A stretch of DNA of 6,974 bases from Spartobacteria bacterium (GTDB taxonomy: Bacteria; Verrucomicrobiota; Verrucomicrobiia; Chthoniobacterales; Chthoniobacteraceae), in assembly GCA_025350985.1 (NCBI GenBank), contig JANXWU010000125.1, positions 1-6,974 on the forward strand, read 5' to 3'. This document shows positions 1-5,275 of the stretch, one piece after another. The notes beneath the pieces were generated by a model. That model searched no databases and was not told where the DNA came from. It worked only from the letters and a program-made list of their open reading frames with translations. The translations under genes were made by a program, and so were the position numbers. Each line of letters begins with the position of its first letter. The stretch's first letter is position 1.

Positions 1-421
1 TGCTTACGCCCTCGGCGAAGACGCAACGGCAGACGACGCGGCGCTCGTCGAAAAGATTTTTGCCGCCGTCGGCAGGATTTTTCGAGTCGCGGAAAAGCTG
101 CTCGATGCGGTCACGGGCCTGAGCGGCAGCGGTCCGGCCTACGCGTACGTGGTCATCGAAGCACTCGCTGACGGGGGCGTGCTGATGGGACTACCTCGCG
201 ACCTCGCCTTGCAGCTTGCCGCGCAAACCGTCGCCGGCGCCGCTGGAATGATTTTGCAAACCGGCCAGCATCCCGCGCAACTCAAGGACGCCGTCGCGAG
301 CCCAGGCGGCACGACCATCGCCGGTCTCGAAGCTTTGGAAGCGGGCGGCATCCGCGCCGCTTTTTTCGCCGCCGTGCGCGCCGCCACCGAACGCTCGCGC
401 GAACTCGGCGCGCCAAAATAA
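1..421 (+). CDS. proC: Pyrroline-5-carboxylate reductase, C-terminal part (5' end outside window)
   Basis: This enzyme reduces 1-pyrroline-5-carboxylate to L-proline with NAD(P)H in the cytoplasm, the last step of proline synthesis. The first full codon is at base 2, and 139 residues plus TAA are visible, about half of the usual ~270 aa. What remains is the all-helical dimerisation and substrate-binding domain. It carries the family signature in order: [14 protein letters not shown], then [24 protein letters not shown], and the diagnostic [19 protein letters not shown], followed by [10 protein letters not shown] and the closing helix ending RSRELGAPK. The missing N-terminal half would hold the Rossmann nucleotide-binding fold. 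The stop codon is directly followed by the ATG of the TPR gene, so the two are probably co-transcribed. No defect is visible in the part shown. The identification is firm because the SPGGTT region is specific to this family. Confidence 0.96.
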   Translation, partial: AYALGEDATADDAALVEKIFAAVGRIFRVAEKLLDAVTGLSGSGPAYAYVVIEALADGGVLMGLPRDLALQLAAQTVAGAAGMILQTGQHPAQLKDAVASPGGTTIAGLEALEAGGIRAAFFAAVRAATERSRELGAPK

Positions 422-1084
422 ATGCGTCTTTTTTTCTACGCGGTTTTGTTTTTCGTCGCGCCTTTCGCGTTCGCCGCGAAGCCGAAAGTGAAACCGTCTC
501 CGACTCCGAAACTGCAACTCCCACCCAACTCGCAGGAGGTCGCGGAAGTCGGCGTCGAGGAATACAAAAAAGGCCATCTGGAAACCGCACGCCAAGCATT
601 CATCCGCTCGCTCGAACTAGCGCCCGACAACGCGCTCGCCCTCACCAATCTCGGCTCGCTCGAATACCAGCTCCGGCATTTCGACGACGCGGAAGCGCTA
701 CTGAAAAGAGCCGTGCGCGTCCAGCCGGACGCAGCGGGTTCGTGGCTCGTGCTCGGCGCGCTTTATTTCGACCGCGGCAAACTCGATGGCGCCCTCTCGT
801 CTTTGGCTCAGTCAGTTTTTCTCGATCCAAAAAATCCGCAGGCGCACAAATACCTCGCCCTCACGCTCGCGCAGAAAAAGTGGTTTTCCGGCGCGGAGGA
901 TGAATTGCAAAAAGTGATCGAACTTTTACCCAATGACGCGGACGCGCATTTCAACCTCGCGCAGGTTTATCTGCAACGTTCCCCGCCTGCGCTCGAGTTG
1001 GCGCGACGGCATTACCAGCGGGCTCTCGACCTCGGCGCGAAAGCTGATAGCGCCATCGAAAAAAAACTCGCGGCTACAAATTAG
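422..1084 (+). CDS. Secreted/periplasmic tetratricopeptide-repeat (TPR) protein
   Basis: The product is 220 aa. The first ~19 residues form a signal peptide: one Arg, a hydrophobic stretch (LFFYAVLFFVAPFAFA), then a likely cut in AFA-AK. A Lys/Pro-rich linker (about 20-36) follows. The rest is about five TPR units at roughly 38-68, 71-102, 105-136, 139-170 and 173-206. They show the usual pattern of small residues and aromatic/Leu pairs, for example ALALTNLGSLEY, the hydrophobic line SWLVLGALYFDRGKL, and HFNLAQVYLQ, with Pro near the turn (APDN, QPDA, DPKN, LPND). TPR arrays are protein-binding scaffolds; no catalytic residue is seen, so no specific function can be assigned. The ATG immediately follows the proC stop, with no Shine-Dalgarno sequence, so translation may depend on coupling to proC. 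The partner could be an envelope complex, given the murein enzyme downstream, but that is inference. Confidence 0.9.
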   Translation: MRLFFYAVLFFVAPFAFAAKPKVKPSPTPKLQLPPNSQEVAEVGVEEYKKGHLETARQAFIRSLELAPDNALALTNLGSLEYQLRHFDDAEALLKRAVRVQPDAAGSWLVLGALYFDRGKLDGALSSLAQSVFLDPKNPQAHKYLALTLAQKKWFSGAEDELQKVIELLPNDADAHFNLAQVYLQRSPPALELARRHYQRALDLGAKADSAIEKKLAATN

Positions 1085-1156
1085 TGCGAAACTGCGATGG
1101 CGACATTTCCCGAGCGCTTGCAGAAAACGTCCCGTCACTTTTTACTCACTCACCCG

Positions 1157-2044
1157 ATGATCAAACTTCTGCATCGCTCCTTTTTACCGGTGGCCTTCGC
1201 CTTGCTTTTCGCGCTGCCGGCGTGCGCGGCGGCGACGAAGAAAAGCCCGGCCCGAAAACGAACAGCCGCGCCGGAACCAAAAGCCGATCCCCTTGAAGAC
1301 CTTGCTGCCGGGCGGGTTCCCAGCGTGCGAGCGGCCTCCGTGCTCGTGATCGACGCGCGGCGTGGGGATGTGCTTTACGAAAAGAATGCCGACCAGCGCC
1401 GCGCCCCGGCGAGCACCCAAAAACTTCTCACCGCGCTCGTCATCATCGAATCGGGAAATCTCGACAAACCGGTCCACGCGGAGGCGATAGACGCCGCGTG
1501 CGAACCGGTAAAACTCGGGCTGAAACCCGGCGACGTTTACACGCGGCGGCAGCTTTTGGAAATCCTGCTCGTCCACAGCACGAACGACGTCGCGCGCTGC
1601 CTCGCCCGCGACAACGCGGGCAGCGTCGAGGCGTTCGCCACGCGGATGAACCGCACCGCCGCCGCACTCGGCGCGGAGGATTCCCATTTCGTGAACCCAA
1701 ATGGCCTGCCCGCGACCGGCCAGTACTCGACCGCCCGCGACATGGCGCGCATCGCCCAAGCCGCCTACGCGAACCGCACGATCCGCAGCATCGTCGCGAC
1801 GAAGGTTCTGGCGTTCCGTTACGACGACGGCCACGTCACCGACTTTAAAAACACCAACCGCGTGCTGCTCAATTACCCGCTCTGCAACGGGATGAAAACG
1901 GGCTACACCGAGGCAGCCGGAAAATGTCTCATCGCCAGTGGCTCGCACGAAGGGCGCGACGTGATCGCGGTCGTGCTCGGCGACACGGTCAGCTCGATCT
2001 GGAAAGACGCCTACGCGCTGCTCGCGTGGGGTTTGGCGAGGTAA
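1157..2044 (+). CDS. Serine D-Ala-D-Ala carboxypeptidase family protein (peptidase S11), short form
   Basis: The product is a penicillin-binding-protein-type enzyme that would trim or cleave peptidoglycan stem peptides in the periplasm. All three active-site motifs are present, numbered from the 1157 start (295 aa): SxxK as S86-T-Q-K89, SxN as S141-T-N143, and KTG as 247-249 within MKTGYTEAAGKC. The supporting context matches S11: VLVIDARRGDVLYEKNADQRR, HFVNPNGLP and YSTARDMARIA. The reading frame is open from another ATG at 1097. I chose 1157 because it puts a signal sequence (KLLHRSFLPVAFALLFALPACAAA) at the N-terminus. LPAC ending at C23 could be a lipoprotein cleavage site, though Pro at -2 is unusual. 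A Lys/Pro-rich linker precedes the catalytic domain. The protein ends just after that domain and lacks the C-terminal beta domain and membrane-anchoring helix of DacA/PBP5 (~400 aa). D-Ala-D-Ala endopeptidase (PbpG-like) is the main alternative. No Shine-Dalgarno sequence is seen. Confidence 0.9.
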   Translation: MIKLLHRSFLPVAFALLFALPACAAATKKSPARKRTAAPEPKADPLEDLAAGRVPSVRAASVLVIDARRGDVLYEKNADQRRAPASTQKLLTALVIIESGNLDKPVHAEAIDAACEPVKLGLKPGDVYTRRQLLEILLVHSTNDVARCLARDNAGSVEAFATRMNRTAAALGAEDSHFVNPNGLPATGQYSTARDMARIAQAAYANRTIRSIVATKVLAFRYDDGHVTDFKNTNRVLLNYPLCNGMKTGYTEAAGKCLIASGSHEGRDVIAVVLGDTVSSIWKDAYALLAWGLAR

Positions 2045-2059
2045 TGGAAAATCAAATCT

Positions 2060-2180
2060 GGAACTCAGGAACTCAGGAAAAGGAACAATCGTGCTTCATG
2101 GGAGGTGAATCTCTGCGACGCCCTCCAGAGTTGGGGAATGCAACCGGCTCCGACCTTTTCTTCCTGAGTTCCTGAGTTCC
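2060..2180. repeat. Intergenic element bounded by a perfect 20-bp inverted repeat
   Basis: The left arm (2060-2079) begins GGAACTCAGGAACTCAGG, itself two tandem GGAACTCA units. The right arm (2161-2180) is its exact reverse complement. The 81-bp interior holds a smaller possible stem, GGAGG at 2101-2105 with CCTCC at 2122-2126. The element fills most of the gap between the S11 peptidase and bioF, and its right arm ends 12 bp before the bioF ATG. A partial copy of the right arm (CCTGAGTTCCTG) occurs at 4304-4315, which suggests a dispersed family. The element could be a non-autonomous REP/MITE-like repeat, or act as a hairpin in the mRNA that attenuates readthrough into bioF. There is no transposase and no target duplication that I can point to. 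Confidence 0.8.
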
Positions 2181-2192
2181 CGATTCGCAGCC

Positions 2193-3374
2193 ATGCCTTC
2201 GATTGAATCCCAACTCGCCGACCTCCGCGCGCGTTCGCTTTTTCGAAAATTGCGCGAGGTCACTTCACCGCAGGGCACGACGATTCGCTGCGACGGAAAA
2301 GCGCTCACCAACTTTTCCTCGAACGATTATCTCGGCCTCGCGAATGAGCCGTGGCTGCGGGAGGCGGCGAAACACGCCATCGACGAATTTGGCGTTGGCG
2401 CAGGCGCATCGCGACTTGTGTGTGGCAATCTTTCCGCGCACGCGCATCTGGAAAAAAAGCTCGCGGCGTTCAAACGCACCGAAGCCGCGCTCACTTTTTC
2501 CAGTGGCTACGCAACGGCGGTCGGCACCTTGCAGGCACTGCTCGGCAAGGACGACATCGTCATTCTCGACAAACTCTGCCACGCCTCGCTGATCGACGGC
2601 GCACGGGCGAGCGGCGCGATCATTCGCGTCTTCCCGCACCACAAACTAGACGCGCTCGAAAGTCACCTGCGCTGGGCGCGCACGACGCAGGCGCAGGACG
2701 CGCGCGTGCTCGTTTGCACCGAATCGGTCTTCAGCATGGACGGCGACCGCGCGCCGCTCGCCGAGATCGTGGAAATGAAAAACCGCTTCGGCGCGATGCT
2801 GATGCTCGACGAAGCGCACGCCGTCGGTGTGTTCGGAAAAAACGGACGCGGACTCGCCGACGAACTCGGGCTCGCGGACCAAGTCGAAGTGCAAATGGGC
2901 ACGCTGGGAAAAGCATTTGGCGTGAGTGGCGGTTACATCGCTGGCAGCCGGCATCTGATCGAATTGCTCGTCAATCGCGCGCGTCCGCTGATTTACTCGA
3001 CCGCCCCCCCGCCAGCTCTGGCAGCGACTTCCGCGGCGGTGATCGATTTTTTAATGACCGACGCAGGCGAGCAGCGACGGCAGTTGCTCACGGAAAATCT
3101 GCGTCTTTTTTCCGAGAATGTTTCGGCAGCAATTTTACGCCCCCGCGGCGTGCAGAGCGCGATCATCCCGGTGATGATCGGCAACGAAGACGCAGCACTC
3201 GCCGCCGCTCAATGGTTGCAGGAGGAAGGATTTTTGATTCCCGCGATTCGTTTTCCAACCGTCGCGCTCGGCACCGCGCGCCTGCGAGTGACCATCTCCG
3301 CGAGCCACACCACCGAGCAAATCAACCGGCTGTGCGAGTCGCTTGGCAGGCTGGCCAAACGGCTCTCCGGGTAG
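2193..3374 (+). CDS. bioF: 8-amino-7-oxononanoate synthase (alpha-oxoamine synthase family)
   Basis: This is a PLP-dependent class II aminotransferase-fold enzyme. It would condense L-alanine with pimeloyl-ACP/CoA to give 8-amino-7-oxononanoate, the first committed ring-building step of biotin synthesis, in the cytoplasm. At 393 aa it is full length for the family (~385-400). Visible motifs: FSSNDYLGLA (41-50), GAGASRLVCGN (69-79), H130 in LCHASL (stacks on PLP in the family), DEAHAVGVFG (206-215, with PLP-contacting D206 and H209), the PLP lysine K240 in MGTLGKAFGVSGGYIAG, and IRFPTVALGTARLRVTISASHT near the C-terminus. Glycine C-acetyltransferase (kbl) is the closest alternative, and the GTLGKA stretch is compatible with it. 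The FPTVALGTARLR region and length favour BioF, but no other biotin gene is in view. The ATG at 2193 has no clear Shine-Dalgarno sequence and lies 12 bp after the inverted-repeat arm. Confidence 0.87.
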   Translation: MPSIESQLADLRARSLFRKLREVTSPQGTTIRCDGKALTNFSSNDYLGLANEPWLREAAKHAIDEFGVGAGASRLVCGNLSAHAHLEKKLAAFKRTEAALTFSSGYATAVGTLQALLGKDDIVILDKLCHASLIDGARASGAIIRVFPHHKLDALESHLRWARTTQAQDARVLVCTESVFSMDGDRAPLAEIVEMKNRFGAMLMLDEAHAVGVFGKNGRGLADELGLADQVEVQMGTLGKAFGVSGGYIAGSRHLIELLVNRARPLIYSTAPPPALAATSAAVIDFLMTDAGEQRRQLLTENLRLFSENVSAAILRPRGVQSAIIPVMIGNEDAALAAAQWLQEEGFLIPAIRFPTVALGTARLRVTISASHTTEQINRLCESLGRLAKRLSG

Positions 3375-3456
3375 CGCGGGCGCGCCCGCTGATGTCGGCG
3401 GCTCGCCGAAAGGAACTTTCCAAAACGCGTGACCATAACTTTTCGCGTGCGTTTTC
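3375..3456. terminator. Palindromic convergent intergenic region; possible bidirectional terminator
   Basis: This 82-bp gap lies between the converging ends of bioF and the Lgt-family gene. It contains a perfect 14-bp palindrome, GCGGGCGCGCCCGC, at 3376-3389, starting one base after the bioF stop. A perfect hairpin follows, TCGGCG-GCT-CGCCGA, at 3395-3409. Strong G/C stems fit a terminator serving both genes, although there is no classic run of T right after them. The same kind of hairpin continues into the 3' end of the lgt-like gene, so the region may instead be one block of a dispersed repeat. Confidence 0.45.
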
Positions 3457-4209
3457 TCAGGTTGGAACGTCAACGGAAGTTCGCGATGGCGGGGGCGCCA
3501 TCGCCAGCACGCGAGGCGCGTGCGCTCCCCGGAGGCGCTTCGTGAATCCCATCGCACCGAGCAATGCAACCGCCAGCGCGGCGATTTGATAGCCGGTAAA
3601 AATGCCCGCGACGCGTGGCGTGGCGCGGGCGAACTCATGCGCGAAACGAAACACGCCGTACGCGATGAGATACAAATGAAAATGCTGGCCGGGAAGTTTG
3701 CGACGCGCACGCAACACGAGAGCGAAAAGCAAAAACGCGAGATTGAACGCGATCTCGACCGGCACCGCCGGCCAGCGATCAACGCCCGAGGCATCACGCA
3801 GCGAGTACCACGAGGGCGCGCATTTTTCGCCGAGACAACAGCCGTGCAGCAGACAGCCGACGCGCCCGACCGCGATGCCCACGGGCGCGATGAGCGCGAA
3901 CCAATCGCCGGTCGCCTGCGTGTAGCCAGTTGCCTTTTTCGCGCACTCGACGGCGGCGTATCCGCCGAGCAACGCGCCGAGGATCGACTTGCCGGTGGCG
4001 AGTTGCAGCCACACATCGGGCGCGCCGAAGTGCAGCCAGCCTTCCGCCGCGAGATAGACGAGCTTCGCGCCGAGAAACGCGCCGCACAGTGCCGCGATGT
4101 AAATCGTCACCAGCCGTGCATCGCGCCGCGCCACGCGCGACCAGCAGACGATGCTCAGCGCGATGCCCGCGAGCATCAGCCAGCCGTAGGCGGTGGTGCG
4201 CGGGATCAC
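3457..4209 (-). CDS. lgt: Prolipoprotein diacylglyceryl transferase (Lgt) family integral membrane protein
   Basis: Lgt moves diacylglycerol from phosphatidylglycerol to the lipobox cysteine of prolipoproteins in the inner membrane. This 250-aa product has about six or seven hydrophobic segments and the family layout. TTAYGWLMLAGIALS is at the N-terminus and SILGALLGGYAAVE (75-88) matches the glycine-rich segment. The signature loop is GRVGCLLHGCCLGEKC (115-130), with R116 aligning with the essential arginine of the RxGNFINGE motif. PVEIAFNLAFLL and YGVFRFAHEFAR (184-195) are the C-terminal Lgt features. The usual Asn residues after that arginine are replaced by Cys and His (C119, H122), with C124, C125 and C130 nearby. 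This marks a divergent subfamily, so the exact substrate is uncertain. The start is GTG at 4209; an in-frame TAA lies just upstream, and the next ATG (4176) would cut the first segment. The last ~25 residues are probably repeat-derived. Confidence 0.8.
   Translation of the reverse strand: MIPRTTAYGWLMLAGIALSIVCWSRVARRDARLVTIYIAALCGAFLGAKLVYLAAEGWLHFGAPDVWLQLATGKSILGALLGGYAAVECAKKATGYTQATGDWFALIAPVGIAVGRVGCLLHGCCLGEKCAPSWYSLRDASGVDRWPAVPVEIAFNLAFLLFALVLRARRKLPGQHFHLYLIAYGVFRFAHEFARATPRVAGIFTGYQIAALAVALLGAMGFTKRLRGAHAPRVLAMAPPPSRTSVDVPT
3483..3535. repeat. Tandem hairpin array at the 3' end of the lgt-like gene
   Basis: There is a perfect 9-bp stem GCGATGGCG / CGCCATCGC with a GGGG loop at 3483-3504. 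It is followed two bases later by a perfect 7-bp stem GCACGCG / CGCGTGC with an AGG loop at 3507-3523. An imperfect stem around GCGCTCC / GGAGGCGC lies at about 3520-3536. All of this lies inside the coding frame of the Lgt-family gene, after its last recognisable transmembrane segment. Adjacent stems of this kind are typical of REP-like dispersed elements. The protein tail it encodes (RVLAMAPPPSRTSVDVPT) shows no conserved feature of the family. Confidence 0.6.
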
Positions 4210-4219
4210 GGGGAAAAGT

Positions 4220-4248
4220 CCACAGATTTCACAGATTTACACAGATGG
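4220..4248. repeat. Triple CACAGAT short tandem repeat
   Basis: CACAGAT occurs three times, at 4221-4227, 4230-4236 and 4240-4246, spaced 9 and 10 bp. It lies immediately upstream of the GTG start of the Lgt-family gene, between that gene and the divergent A/T-rich gene. From memory, similar CACAGATTT-type repeats are scattered in intergenic DNA of several bacterial phyla. The roughly helical spacing would also suit a protein-binding site, but nothing here proves one. Confidence 0.55.
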
Positions 4249-4381
4249 ATTTTGAAATGAGGAAAGCGGGAAAACAGGAAAGATTTTTCCTTTGCTGTTT
4301 TTTCCTGAGTTCCTGTTCCATGCTTATCGAGAAATTTAAAAAGCCTATCGTGTAACTGAACAATTTGATTCACTCACAGAC
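4249..4381. other. A/T-rich divergent intergenic region with a hairpin and a partial repeat copy
   Basis: This is the remainder of the gap between the - strand lgt-like gene and the + strand secreted-protein gene. It has an imperfect stem-loop at about 4271-4301 (AAAACAG ... CTGTTTT around GGAAA / TTTCC). Directly after it, a partial copy (CCTGAGTTCCTG, 4304-4315) of the inverted-repeat motif seen before bioF appears. The promoters of both flanking genes should lie here, but I see no convincing -35/-10 pair. Confidence 0.45.
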
Positions 4382-5275
4382 ATGATTCGCAACATTTGTC
4401 TGCTGTCCGTTGGATTGTTTTTCTGTCGTCTCGCGTCCGGCACAACTATCCAACTAGCCAACGGACAAACAATGCGAGGTGACATCATCTCGCAAAACGA
4501 AAAGCAGGTTTTGTTGAGGATGGAATATGGAACGATGACGTTAGCGCGGTCACAAATCGCGAAAATCGAAGGGCAAAGTTTGGATCCCATTTCTAATTCC
4601 AATCAGAGAATTCCAAACTGGCGCGTCGTCATCGCGAGCGTTGCAAAACAACCATGGGCTAAAAACATTCAGCAAATTCCAGCCACAGTGGTCGATAAGG
4701 GAATCATGCGATTTGTCCCTTACATCTCGTTTCGGATTGCTGATGACTACGAGTTGAACATCTACGGTGACTTGGATAATCCAGCAGGTATCGAAATTGG
4801 TTTGTATCGGAGTTTGCTGAAAGATGATGCGGCGAAGACTAACTGTTTCGCATTTATTGGAAGTATTCTCGGCACCAACGATAGACAAGTTCTCGCCGTA
4901 TTAGATCACAAACAAGATTTGAAAGTTGCGTCTGGCATCACATTTGAAGTTACGCCCGAAGCCGCTGAGGATGCTTACGGCGGGTGGTGGGTTTCATTGT
5001 ATGACACGAAAAAATTAGACCAAGCTCGTGCATCAAAAGATGAACTCGCCCAAATCACATCCTCATCGGGACAAGCAAACGACTGGTCACGAGATGATCT
5101 TCAATATGCTCGCAAATTGCCGCGCAGTGTTTCACCAACAGCTACTCCAACTCCATCACCGTATGCTTTCCCTACACCTACTCCGGTCCCGACTCGTTCC
5201 ACAGGTGACGTTTATGTGAGAGGTTACTACCGAAAAAATGGAACTTACGTTCACGGCTACTCTCGCAATCGCTAG
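4382..5275 (+). CDS. Secreted protein of unknown function with Pro/Thr linker and YYRKNGTYV tail
   Basis: I do not recognise a named family for this 297-aa product. It starts with a signal peptide (IRNICLLSVGLFFCRLASG, likely cut near residue 20). A small beta-rich segment follows (about 21-64): TTIQLANGQTMRGDIISQ, then QVLLRMEYGTMTLARSQIAKIEG. This resembles short domains in exported proteins in which a 'gG..l.G.i' strand pair is followed by 'yG...v....I..I'. Residues ~78-245 form a mixed domain with GGWWVSLYDTKKLDQ. A Pro/Thr-rich linker (about 253-271, ATPTPSPYAFPTPTP) leads to the C-terminal motif VYVRGYYRKNGTYVHGY, a short motif I associate with the ends of exported bacterial proteins. 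Base composition is clearly lower in G+C than the neighbours, with many A/T-ending codons, suggesting recent transfer or different selection. Its TAG overlaps the stop of the opposing radical SAM gene. Confidence 0.85.
   Translation: MIRNICLLSVGLFFCRLASGTTIQLANGQTMRGDIISQNEKQVLLRMEYGTMTLARSQIAKIEGQSLDPISNSNQRIPNWRVVIASVAKQPWAKNIQQIPATVVDKGIMRFVPYISFRIADDYELNIYGDLDNPAGIEIGLYRSLLKDDAAKTNCFAFIGSILGTNDRQVLAVLDHKQDLKVASGITFEVTPEAAEDAYGGWWVSLYDTKKLDQARASKDELAQITSSSGQANDWSRDDLQYARKLPRSVSPTATPTPSPYAFPTPTPVPTRSTGDVYVRGYYRKNGTYVHGYSRNR

Noticed and set aside
1097..1156. Earlier ATG for the S11 peptidase
   Set aside because: It would bury the signal sequence behind 20 residues of non-signal sequence; 1157 gives a normal exported N-terminus.
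1184..1948. 254-residue open frame antisense to the S11 peptidase gene
   Set aside because: A shadow caused by high G+C; the + strand frame carries all catalytic motifs and this one has no recognisable domain.
2060..2180. Complete insertion sequence
   Set aside because: The interior is 81 bp with no transposase; only the inverted repeats support mobility.
2351..3589. 412-residue + strand open frame overlapping bioF
   Set aside because: Arg-rich, low-complexity out-of-frame shadow; the bioF frame has the complete set of PLP enzyme motifs.
3135..4016. 293-residue - strand open frame overlapping bioF and the lgt-like gene
   Set aside because: Arg/Ser-rich shadow frame with no coherent membrane segments, whereas the 3457-4209 frame shows the Lgt layout.
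3520..4260. 246-residue + strand open frame opposite the lgt-like gene
   Set aside because: Highly charged shadow frame; its end merely translates the CACAGAT repeat.
4271..4301. Intrinsic terminator
   Set aside because: It lies between divergent genes, so neither flanking gene needs a terminator there; the stem is imperfect and A/T-rich.
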